From the NCBI GenBank assembly GCA_029062865.1, contig JAIDPG010000381.1, positions 1-31,642 of the forward strand: a DNA stretch of 31,642 nt, in the 5' to 3' direction. The notes beneath the pieces were generated by a model that had not been told where the DNA came from, ran no database searches, and saw only the letters and a program-made list of their open reading frames with translations. Each line of letters opens with the position of its first letter. The stretch's first letter is position 1. The position numbers and the translations under genes are program-made. Shown here one piece after another: positions 8,738 to 16,121 of this stretch. This DNA is from Oscillospiraceae bacterium. Lineage in GTDB: Bacteria; Bacillota; Clostridia; Oscillospirales; Ruminococcaceae.

Positions 8738-10552
8738 TTATTTCATTCCTGCTTCTACCCAAGCCGAAAAATCGTCCACATCAAACTTGGCTTTCAGCTT
8801 TCCCTTGCGGGCAAGCTCGATGATCTCCCGCGCCTCGGCGAGCTTGAAATCGTCATCACCGGGGAGCTGGTTGAAGAAATTCCGCCCGCCCCATTGCGAT
8901 ATCGAGGAGGATAGATTGAAATACGCGCGGGCAAGCCCCTTGACATTCCTTTTATCCGTTTTGCGTATCAAATTCAGCAAATAAGTATCGGGCTTTTTCA
9001 TAAACTGCTCGACATAATAATTTCCGAGCTTGCCGCAGAGTTCTTTGTTATTCGGATCGATCCATTTCGCCATTGCCGTGTTGTAAAATTCACTTGAGCT
9101 CTTTATCAGAATATCCGTGAGCGCGTGTATCGATTGCGTTATCGGCGCGGTAAAGTACACCCACATCTCGGTCGTGTCGTCCAGATGGCTCACGGAAAGG
9201 ACGTGCTTGCCGTCCTTAAACTCCACCATCCGCAGAACGCGCGTGAAAAAGCTGTTGTGGACTGCCTTATCGTCAAGCGCGCTCTTCAGCTTAAGCTCGT
9301 GCGCCTTTTTCTTGAACCAGTCCGTGCTGTCCTCCTTGCCGAGTAGGCGCGCTACGGTCTCCGCGTAGTCATAGTGCCCTTTCAGCTTCGACTTGTTGTT
9401 AAGCTCGATCGCAAGCGCTTTCAGGCTCTCGTTCCCGGTGACGATTATCGAATCCCCGAGACGTACCGACATCTGCGGCGTTTTGTCCTTGTCCTCGTAC
9501 TCGCGGTATATCTTCTCGATATTCTCTCCCCATTTGCCCCAAAGCGCGGCGTTCAGCTCGTAAAAGTCCGTTTTCGCTTTCAGCTTTACGTGTTTCACGT
9601 CCGCCGCCTGCGACAGCGTGAGCTTCTCGCCTTTGTCGTCCACAAGAAGCTCCTCGATAAGCCGCGCGGTAAGCTCGCCGGACCACTTCGAGGAGACTTG
9701 GTTCATCACCCCGATGACCTCCACGGGCTTTTTCTTCGCGTATTCCTCAAAGAACGCCGCGGACTTTTCGCAGTCGAACTTCGCCAGCGCGTTCAGCGCC
9801 GCGGTTTTCTGCTTGCCCTTTTCCGTTTTCGTAAGCTCAATGAGCCTGTCAATGTTCCTTTCGTCGTGGCGAAGCGCGTAGATAAGCGCTGTTCGCACGT
9901 CTTTTTCGGCAATTTCAAGCTGTTCGAGATAAAAATCGTTCTCGTCGGCGCCCGTGATGCTTTCAATAGCGTTCACGCGCCGAAGCATATCCTTTTTGCC
10001 CTTGGGGTCGAAATCCTTTTTGAGGAGCGGCAGCATATCCTTGCCCATTTTGCAGATCGTCTTTTCGACCTCTAACGCCAGCTCCGAATAGGACGCGTTC
10101 AAGCCCTTGACAAGCACGGGCTTCACGCGGTAGTCGTTCATCAGCTCCGGGAAATCATCCTTTATGGTGAGGAACGTGTTGTAGTTGCCGCTGCCCTTGG
10201 TCGTCAGCGCCTCCAGCAGCGGCGAGAGCTGCGAATACGGCGCGGTGACGATCGCCGAAGAGTTCCCCTCAATTTCGATAGGCTCGATCTCCTCCGACGT
10301 TCCGACCGCTGCCAAAGTCGTGATTACAGCGTCGACAAGCGTTATCGTGTCGAGCAGATCCTCGGGTCTGCCGCTTTCGAGCAGCTTTCCCGTCATCTCG
10401 TTTATTTTCGCGAACACGGGCGAGCTCCCCGCAAGCGCCGCGAAGCTCTCCGCCGCCTTTTTCAGGCGAAAGTCCTCGGAGAGCAGATTTGTCCCCGCGA
10501 TAGCCGCGGCGCGAAGCCGCGATTTAAGCTCATAGATAGGTGTAATATCCAT
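8738..10552 (-). CDS. HEAT-like repeat protein, paralog B (604 aa)
   Basis: This large, mostly helical protein has no membrane segment and no catalytic motif that I can see. The middle section, e.g. 'TALIYALRHDERNIDRLIELTKTEKGKQKTAALNALAKFDCEKSAAFFEEYAKKKP', has the spacing of HEAT/Armadillo helical pairs. The C-terminus 'KLKAKFDVDDFSAWVEAGMK' is shared with the paralog upstream. It starts MDITPIYELKSRLRAAAIAG, nearly the same as paralog A, and AGGGG precedes the ATG. A scaffold or adaptor role next to the MoxR ATPase is inferred from position only. Confidence 0.82.
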   Translation of the reverse strand: MDITPIYELKSRLRAAAIAGTNLLSEDFRLKKAAESFAALAGSSPVFAKINEMTGKLLESGRPEDLLDTITLVDAVITTLAAVGTSEEIEPIEIEGNSSAIVTAPYSQLSPLLEALTTKGSGNYNTFLTIKDDFPELMNDYRVKPVLVKGLNASYSELALEVEKTICKMGKDMLPLLKKDFDPKGKKDMLRRVNAIESITGADENDFYLEQLEIAEKDVRTALIYALRHDERNIDRLIELTKTEKGKQKTAALNALAKFDCEKSAAFFEEYAKKKPVEVIGVMNQVSSKWSGELTARLIEELLVDDKGEKLTLSQAADVKHVKLKAKTDFYELNAALWGKWGENIEKIYREYEDKDKTPQMSVRLGDSIIVTGNESLKALAIELNNKSKLKGHYDYAETVARLLGKEDSTDWFKKKAHELKLKSALDDKAVHNSFFTRVLRMVEFKDGKHVLSVSHLDDTTEMWVYFTAPITQSIHALTDILIKSSSEFYNTAMAKWIDPNNKELCGKLGNYYVEQFMKKPDTYLLNLIRKTDKRNVKGLARAYFNLSSSISQWGGRNFFNQLPGDDDFKLAEAREIIELARKGKLKAKFDVDDFSAWVEAGMK

Positions 10553-10588
10553 AAAAATTCCCCTTTCGATTTATAGAATAAAGCGGCG

Positions 10589-12328
10589 TTATTTCATTCC
10601 CGTTTCGACCCAAGAAAAGAGGTCGTCGGCGTCGATCTTTGCTTTCAGCTTGCCGCCGCGTGAAAGCTCGGCGATCCTCCGTGCTTCGTTGAGCTTGAAA
10701 GCCCTGTCGCCCGGAAGCATACCGAAGAAGCTGCGCACCGCGAACGGAGCGAACGTTTCGTTTTGACCAAAAAACGCGTCGGAAAGCTCCCTGACGTTTT
10801 GTATCCCTGATTTGAAGATAACGCTCAATACCGTCATATCGGGATTTTTGATAAACTCACGGACGTAATGGTTTTCGTAAATGTAAATATCCAGAAGCTC
10901 CTTCATTGGCTGATTGATAGGCGCGGAAAAATAGATCTCCTTTCCGGATATTTCATCGTGATATGAGATCCGAAGCTCATACCCGCCGTTAATGTGCCGA
11001 ACCTTCTCCATAACTCCCGCGAAGTCGCTTGTGTAGAGCTTATGCGGATCTCCGGCGCTTTTCTGATTGAGCTCGTGCGTTTTCCTTTTGAGCCACGCCG
11101 TGCAATCCTCCGTGCCGAGCAGGCGGGCTATTGTTTCCGCGAAGTCATAATGTCCCCTCAGCTTCGACTTGTTGTTGAGCTCTATCGCAAGAGCCATTAA
11201 GCTTTCGTCGCGGGTGAGCATTATGGAATACCCCAGCCACGTCGAAAGCGGCTCGTATGGGATATTGTAGTCAAATTCGCGGTATATCTTTTCGATGTCC
11301 GCGCCCCATTTGCCCCAAAGCGCGCGGTGAAGCTCATAAATATCCGTTTTGGCTTTCAGCTTTACCTTCTTTTCATCCGCCGCCTGCGAAAGCGTGACCT
11401 TGCTGCCCTTGTCGTCCACAAGAAGCTCGTCGATAAGCCGTGCGGTAAGCTCGCTTGACCACCTTGAGGAAACATTATGCATAAGCTTGATGACCTCGAC
11501 GGGCTTTTTCTTTGCGTATTCCTCGAAGAACGCGGCGGCTTTTTCGCAGTCGAACGACACCAGCGCGGCAAGAGCGGCGGTTTTCAGCTTGCCCTTTTCG
11601 GTTTTCGTAAGCTCGATGAGCCTGTCGATGTTCGCCTCATCGTGACGAAGCGCGTAGATAAGCGCCTGCCGCACGTCTTTCTCGGCGTTTTCAAGCTGTT
11701 CGAGATAAAAATCGTTCTCTTCAGCGCCGCAAACGTCCTCGATAATGCTTATGATATTGACGCTTTTCCTTTTGCTGTCGGGATCGAAGTCTTTTTTCAG
11801 AAGCGGGATCATATCCTTTCCCATTCCGGAAAGCGTTTTTGCGGCTTCCTCCGCAAGCTCCGCGTAGGACGCGCTCAGCCCTTTAATAAGAGCAGGCTTC
11901 ACGCGATAGTCGTTCAGCAGCTCCGGGTGATTGTCCCTTATGTCGAGGAACGTGTTGTAGTTCCCGCTGCCCGAGGTCGTCAGCGCGTCAAAAAGCGGCG
12001 AAAGCAGCGAATAGGGCGCGTTTACGACAGCTGCGGAGTTTCCCGTGGTCTCTATCGGTTCAAGCTTTTCCGGAACGTCTGTCGTACCCAAAGTCGTGAT
12101 GACCGCGTCCACAAGAGTTATCGTGTCGATCAAACCTTCGGGCGACGGCTCGGAAAGCAGCTTTCCCGTCATCTCGCTGATCTTCGCGAACACGGGCGAG
12201 CTTTTCGCAAGTGGCTCGAAGCCCTCCGCCGCCTTTTTCAGGCGAAAATCCTCGGAAAGCAGGGAAGTCCCCGCGACAGCCGCGGCGCGAAGGCGGGATT
12301 TCAGGTCGTAGATAGGTGTAATGTCCAT
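10589..12328 (-). CDS. HEAT-like repeat protein, paralog A (579 aa)
   Basis: It is a tandem duplicate of the next gene: long blocks such as 'LIYALRHDEANIDRLIELTKTEKGKLKTAAL' and 'MDITPIYDLKSRLRAAAVAGTSLLSEDFRLKKAAE' are almost identical. The copies diverge most in the C-terminal third (about residues 440-545), where paralog A has a shorter region. It lies 11 bases after the SWIM gene and 36 before paralog B, with AAGGGG before its ATG. The family is unknown to me beyond HEAT-like helical repeats, and no enzyme motif is visible. Confidence 0.82.
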   Translation of the reverse strand: MDITPIYDLKSRLRAAAVAGTSLLSEDFRLKKAAEGFEPLAKSSPVFAKISEMTGKLLSEPSPEGLIDTITLVDAVITTLGTTDVPEKLEPIETTGNSAAVVNAPYSLLSPLFDALTTSGSGNYNTFLDIRDNHPELLNDYRVKPALIKGLSASYAELAEEAAKTLSGMGKDMIPLLKKDFDPDSKRKSVNIISIIEDVCGAEENDFYLEQLENAEKDVRQALIYALRHDEANIDRLIELTKTEKGKLKTAALAALVSFDCEKAAAFFEEYAKKKPVEVIKLMHNVSSRWSSELTARLIDELLVDDKGSKVTLSQAADEKKVKLKAKTDIYELHRALWGKWGADIEKIYREFDYNIPYEPLSTWLGYSIMLTRDESLMALAIELNNKSKLRGHYDFAETIARLLGTEDCTAWLKRKTHELNQKSAGDPHKLYTSDFAGVMEKVRHINGGYELRISYHDEISGKEIYFSAPINQPMKELLDIYIYENHYVREFIKNPDMTVLSVIFKSGIQNVRELSDAFFGQNETFAPFAVRSFFGMLPGDRAFKLNEARRIAELSRGGKLKAKIDADDLFSWVETGMK

Positions 12329-12339
12329 ATTAGCACCCC

Positions 12340-13815
12340 TTAATAAAGCAGCCTCAAAATCGTATCCTCATCATTCGGCACAATAGCCATCGGCATCGCG
12401 CAGATAGCGCGGCTCGCCGCGTCGTACCAAAAGCCGCACAGCATCACGCCGTTTTCAAGCAGGCTCGCGTTCGGGAGTATCGAGAGCTTTCCGACGGTCG
12501 TCTCAACGAGCTCCGGGCAGTCGAGCAGCGTCAAGGTGTCGCCGCCCGATTGCTTCAGCACAAAGCTCTCGCCGATTTTTCCTATTTGCTTGAATTCAAC
12601 GAGCTTAAATAGAATAGGGCTTTGTATCGCGTTTTTCAAAAGATTTTTGATCTCCTTCGCATCCGCGTTTATCGACTTCACCGCCGCGTTTCTGATCTTC
12701 GCGAAATCGTCCTCCGTAAGCTCGGAGAACTCCGCCGCTTCCCACCGTACGCGGACGTTGCCCTCGCCGGGGTAGATGACCATTGACGGTACATTCATCG
12801 CCCCGAAAACCGTGTCGTCCGCTTTAAGGTATTTCAGCGATTTCAGCGGGCGGTAGTTCTTCGTAAGGTAAACCTGCGCGGTGTTTAAATCAAGCCACAC
12901 GCCCGTATCGGTATACTCCTTGCGGCTTTCGTCATAATCCACCCAGAACGACAGCTGCGCCATTCTCGCGTTCTTTTCGCACTTGCCGATAGCCTCCAGC
13001 TCGGTAATTTTCCAAGCGCCGCCGAGCTCCTCATAAAGCACGGTGTCGTCGTTGGAAACGTCGTCGCTCTCGAGCTTCTTGTTTATGTAGTCGCGTGATT
13101 TTTTGATGAGCGTATACAGCTTTTCCAGAATGTCGATCGCCTTGTCATAGTGAGCCTCGGCGTTGCTGACCTGAGAAACGCTTATCTCAAAAATCAGCTT
13201 GTTGACGAGCCTTTGCGGACCCACGAGATAATAGTCGCCAAGCTGCTTCGAGAGGTTCTGATAAGTCGAAAGGGAAGTGCCGCCCATTGTTCCCAAGCCC
13301 GCCGAAACGAGCTCTTTGACGGCTTTTTCGCAAAGCTCCAAGCCTTCAAGTTGCTTTTCAAGCTTCGCGGACTTCGCCTTCTTCGCGGTCTTAGCCGCGG
13401 AGGCTTTTTTCTTCGCGAGCTTTGCCGCTTCCTCGGGGGTAAGCTCCTCCGGGGATTTTTCCGGAGCGTTCTTCGCCGCGATCTTCCCGCGTTTTCTCAC
13501 AATATCCTCGGGGATTTCGCACGGCTCGAACGTCTTGTCTTTCATCATCTCATACATCAGCCCCAGCGAGTGCTTGCACGGGAACTGTCGCGACGGGCAT
13601 GAGCAGCGGAACACGGGCTTCGCGGGGTCGACATAATCCGCCGACGTGATATACGGATTTTTTCCGCTGCCCTTGCACTCGCCCATAAAAAACGTGTCGT
13701 CCGCGGACTTGTAAAGCTTGACAAACCCGCCGCTGTTTGAGATCTTCTTGCCGTTGGAAGCCGCCGCGGCATTTGGCGCCAGCGACATGATCTGTTGTTC
13801 GGTAATATTTTTCAT
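12340..13815 (-). CDS. SWIM zinc-finger protein (YehQ-like)
   Basis: First gene of the minus-strand run. The SWIM motif CxCx(6)CxH is at residues 71-82 (C71-S-C73...C80-K-H82, 'FRCSCPSRQFPCKHSLGLMYEM'). A charged Ala/Lys low-complexity linker follows (about 107-155), then a helical and beta-rich C-terminal region of unknown fold. SWIM fingers bind DNA or proteins. ATG 13815 has AGGAG 7 bases upstream and a good promoter 35-60 bases upstream. In the E. coli yeh cluster the same class of protein accompanies MoxR, DUF5682 and VWA genes. Confidence 0.9.
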   Translation of the reverse strand: MKNITEQQIMSLAPNAAAASNGKKISNSGGFVKLYKSADDTFFMGECKGSGKNPYITSADYVDPAKPVFRCSCPSRQFPCKHSLGLMYEMMKDKTFEPCEIPEDIVRKRGKIAAKNAPEKSPEELTPEEAAKLAKKKASAAKTAKKAKSAKLEKQLEGLELCEKAVKELVSAGLGTMGGTSLSTYQNLSKQLGDYYLVGPQRLVNKLIFEISVSQVSNAEAHYDKAIDILEKLYTLIKKSRDYINKKLESDDVSNDDTVLYEELGGAWKITELEAIGKCEKNARMAQLSFWVDYDESRKEYTDTGVWLDLNTAQVYLTKNYRPLKSLKYLKADDTVFGAMNVPSMVIYPGEGNVRVRWEAAEFSELTEDDFAKIRNAAVKSINADAKEIKNLLKNAIQSPILFKLVEFKQIGKIGESFVLKQSGGDTLTLLDCPELVETTVGKLSILPNASLLENGVMLCGFWYDAASRAICAMPMAIVPNDEDTILRLLY

Positions 13816-13850
13816 AAACGCGCTCCTTCGTTATTTATTATGCTAATTCC

Positions 13851-13879
13851 ATTATACCATATATTGTACTATTTTACAA
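13851..13879 (-). promoter_or_regulatory. Sigma-A promoter of the 11-gene run
   Basis: On the minus strand, TTGTAA (13879-13874) and TATAAT (13856-13851) are separated by exactly 17 bases, about 36 bases before the SWIM start codon. It is the only good promoter seen for the minus-strand run, which otherwise has no gap over 40 bases. Confidence 0.75.
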
Positions 13880-13890
13880 GATGAAAAAAT

Positions 13891-13915
13891 AAAAAAAAAC
13901 GCCTTTAGGCGGCGT
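13891..13915 (-). terminator. Intrinsic terminator (minus strand)
   Basis: On the minus strand a short CGCC/GGCG stem with a 4-base loop is followed by a run of nine T. It would end a leftward transcript coming from the tRNA-Gly gene, just before the SWIM promoter. Confidence 0.6.
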
Positions 13916-13959
13916 GTCAGTCACGAACGTTATTACTACTGAAAGTGGGTCAACACCGA

Positions 13960-13995
13960 GCATTTGCGCGCGTCGCTTGCGGCGTGCGCAAATGC
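13960..13995. repeat. Inverted repeat / hairpin 1
   Basis: A 10-bp perfect stem (13960-13969 with 13986-13995) encloses a GC-rich centre that can pair further. It sits in the intergenic space downstream of the tRNA-Gly fragment, next to an even longer hairpin. No coding potential is seen in 13,916-14,057. Confidence 0.7.
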
Positions 13996-14001
13996 CATTG
14001 C

Positions 14002-14054
14002 GTCGAACAAAACACTCCCCTCGCGCTTTGCGCGAGGGGAGTGTTTTGTTCGAC
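14002..14054. repeat. Perfect 25-bp palindromic hairpin
   Basis: Bases 14002-14026 and 14030-14054 are exact reverse complements with a 3-base TTT loop. The arm begins GTCGAACAAAACACTCCCC. No U-tract follows on either strand. It ends 4 bases from the CCA end of the tRNA fragment, so it is likely a repeated intergenic element or an RNA-processing or termination structure for the tRNA transcript. Confidence 0.85.
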
Positions 14055-14057
14055 TGG

Positions 14058-14106
14058 TGGAGCGGATAATGGGAGTCGAACCCACCACCTCAGCTTGGGA
14101 AGCTAG
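14058..14106 (-). other. tRNA-Gly(CCC) 3' half = left attachment site of the integrated element
   Basis: Read on the minus strand, the sequence has an anticodon loop TTCCCAA, the stem 3' side GCTGA, a T-arm with GGGTTCGACTCCC, acceptor strand TATCCGC, discriminator T and an encoded CCA (14060-14058). The 5' half (acceptor, D-arm) is missing. The base before the loop reads CTAGC, which mispairs with GCTGA at its outer two positions, so DNA beyond about 14,105 is not from the same tRNA. This is the signature of site-specific integration into a tRNA 3' end, with the integrase gene directly adjacent. The intact tRNA should lie at the unseen right end. Confidence 0.85.
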
Positions 14107-14118
14107 GGTATATTGTGA

Positions 14119-15312
14119 TTAAACTGCCGTGTTATTGATATTTTTGCACACACTTTGCATACACTCTTCAAGGTACTCATCGAGCTTGTCAATGTTTTTC
14201 TTGACGTGCGACGCATCTAGATGCGTGTATATTTCCATCGTCGTTTTTATGTCAGAGTGACCTGCTTGTTTAGCTGCGGTTAGCACGTCCACACCCGACA
14301 TATAAAGCAGAGATATGTATGTGTGGCGCAGCCAGTGGGCAGTGAAGCGAGGAATTACAATCGGAACTCCACCGGGACGTATTTTGCTCTTGGGATGTAC
14401 CATTGGCTTGCCGTCTTTTCCGATGATGTTACCGAAGTTTCCGTATTTGATGTTTAGGTCTTTGATATACGTATCCCATAGGCTTCTCCACGCACTTGCG
14501 CTCATTAACCGCCCCTTAACAGTGGAAACGACATACAATGATGTTCGAGGTTGTTGTTTGAGAAAGTTTACGAGCCTTTGCGGGATATACACAACTCGTG
14601 TGGCATTATCTGTCTTGCCGCCGCTTTTTATTACAGGGTGATCGCTGTTGTCAAATTTTACAGTGCGGCTTATCGTAATGGTACAGGCTTCCAAATCAAT
14701 ATCAGTCCATTGAAGCGCTAGAAGTTCCCCGCGCCGTAACCCTGCATACATCATAATCATCGCGGAAAGCTGTGCTCGGTGAGGCGTTTCTCTTATCCAG
14801 CGTTGTTCTTCATCTGTAAGGGCACGTCGATTGTTCTTCTTTTTTGGATCAGCTTTTGGAGTTTCTGCTGCGGCGAAAGGGTTATACTCTATTACACGGT
14901 TATCAACACACATCTGCATTACACCCATTGCAATGTCTCGAACTGCCTTTATCACCCTTGCTGAGTAGTGCTGTTCGGCTAAATCGTCAAGCACCTCTTC
15001 CAGATCAATCGCTCTCAGCTTACTAACAGGCATACCGTGTATTTGGGTCAGTTTACGATAGTTGATCGCCAGGGCAGTGTACCATTCTTCAGATACCTTG
15101 TGTTTCTTTTTGGCGAGCCAGCGTTGCCCCCAATCATCAAAAGTATCGTGTTCCGTGCCGATGTCTATCCCTTTTCCTAATTTGAGCTTAAGCTGAAGGA
15201 TTTTCTCCTCGAGTTCCTTTGGAGAGTTTGCGCAGACATACTTGCGCTGGTTTTTCCCGATAGTTACATTCGCTCCGTATCGCCCGTCCGGGCGGCGTTT
15301 TGCTCTTGCCAC
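14119..15312 (-). CDS. int: Tyrosine-type site-specific recombinase (phage integrase)
   Basis: The 397-aa protein has an N-terminal arm-binding segment (about 1-50), a SAM-like core-binding domain (about 58-150) and a catalytic domain. Catalytic residues are visible: R193 in 'AGLRRGELLALQWTDID', a candidate K233, H326-x-x-R329 in 'TAHWLRHTY', H352 in 'QAGHSD' and nucleophile Y362 in 'MEIYTH'. The start is GTG at 15312 with GAGGTGAT 3 bases upstream; an overlapping ATG is in another frame. It points at the tRNA-Gly fragment and catalyses integration and excision there. A 22-base palindrome lies 20 bases upstream of the start. Confidence 0.96.
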   Translation of the reverse strand: MARAKRRPDGRYGANVTIGKNQRKYVCANSPKELEEKILQLKLKLGKGIDIGTEHDTFDDWGQRWLAKKKHKVSEEWYTALAINYRKLTQIHGMPVSKLRAIDLEEVLDDLAEQHYSARVIKAVRDIAMGVMQMCVDNRVIEYNPFAAAETPKADPKKKNNRRALTDEEQRWIRETPHRAQLSAMIMMYAGLRRGELLALQWTDIDLEACTITISRTVKFDNSDHPVIKSGGKTDNATRVVYIPQRLVNFLKQQPRTSLYVVSTVKGRLMSASAWRSLWDTYIKDLNIKYGNFGNIIGKDGKPMVHPKSKIRPGGVPIVIPRFTAHWLRHTYISLLYMSGVDVLTAAKQAGHSDIKTTMEIYTHLDASHVKKNIDKLDEYLEECMQSVCKNINNTAV

Positions 15313-15331
15313 ATTATCACCTCATTTTTGG

Positions 15332-15353
15332 CTTTGCAGACGAATGCAAAGCT
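15332..15353. repeat. TTTGCA-N6-TGCAAA palindrome, copy 1
   Basis: An 8-bp perfect stem (gctttgca/tgcaaagc) with a 6-base loop lies in the integrase 5' leader. Copies 2 and 3 of the same pattern are at 21,932 and 26,539. Confidence 0.6.
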
Positions 15354-15364
15354 ATTTTGTTGAA

Positions 15365-16060
15365 TTAAGTATTCGTAGTTAAAACACCTAATCTTATTTT
15401 AGATGAAGAAGATAAATCAATCGGATTATTTCTAAAGTTAAACTCAATTTTTAAGTCCCCCTTTTCCGTTAGTTCAGCAGATATAAGATTTTTGATTTTA
15501 TTCGTATCAACGGGTGTATTAGAAGAATAAAATACAACGTCAAAGTAAGTTCCATTCTGTATTGGGACTATTTCAAAAGTGAACGAATCATCATAGCTAC
15601 ACAAAGTTATAGTCCAACCAGTTATTGTTGGTCCGCCAAAAGAGGTTCCAATGTAATTCATCTCTATGAATCCCCTATTTATGTATGCAATTCCGCTATT
15701 AGCACCAAACAATTCAACTTTTGCATCTTCATTCATAATAGTCATAATTACTCTTGGTGTGGAAGTATTTGGTTCAGAGTCGAGTAAATATTCGCTTGGA
15801 CTAGATGTACTTGATATGCTTGATGACAATTCACTTGGGATACAGCTTGCTTCGGAATTTTCAGATGACACTGTTGATATAACGCCATCTGAAATGTCAC
15901 TTAATTCAGAGTAATCTGAATCTGACGGCAAGGGCGGTGTGGATGAACTTCCTTTATTATTGTTTACGATTGCAATGGTTATACTTACAATTGCGCCAAT
16001 AACAGATGCAATTATTGTTGCAAGTCCAGGATCAATTTTTATCGGTTTTTTACTACTCAT
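15365..16060 (-). CDS. Membrane-anchored Ser-rich surface-type protein (231 aa)
   Basis: The N-terminus is short and basic (MSSKKPIKIDPG), followed by one hydrophobic segment 'LATIIASVIGAIVSITIAIV' (about 13-32), a Ser/Thr/Pro-rich linker (about 37-105) and a beta-rich C-terminal domain (about 105-231). That domain resembles small Ig-like lipoprotein or cell-surface domains. ATG 16060 has GAGGGTGAG upstream. The gene is much more AT-rich than the chromosome and lies between integrase and repressor, the usual place for lysogenic cargo. Host surface alteration or superinfection exclusion is possible (inference). Confidence 0.8.
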   Translation of the reverse strand: MSSKKPIKIDPGLATIIASVIGAIVSITIAIVNNNKGSSSTPPLPSDSDYSELSDISDGVISTVSSENSEASCIPSELSSSISSTSSPSEYLLDSEPNTSTPRVIMTIMNEDAKVELFGANSGIAYINRGFIEMNYIGTSFGGPTITGWTITLCSYDDSFTFEIVPIQNGTYFDVVFYSSNTPVDTNKIKNLISAELTEKGDLKIEFNFRNNPIDLSSSSKIRLGVLTTNT

Positions 16061-16121
16061 TTAATCTCACCCTCTCCTTCATCCCAATCTCGTTTTGCTG
16101 AATTTTACACCTTCCTTTTCT

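Noticed and set aside
9374..10075. 233-aa + strand frame opposite the HEAT-like gene
   Set aside because: The minus frame has clear protein character, ribosome binding site and a paralog; the mirrored frame recurs in both paralogs at the same place, as expected for a shadow.
14056..14110. A complete tRNA gene
   Set aside because: Only the anticodon loop to CCA half is present; the upstream sequence is the integrase 3' end and offers no D-arm or acceptor strand.
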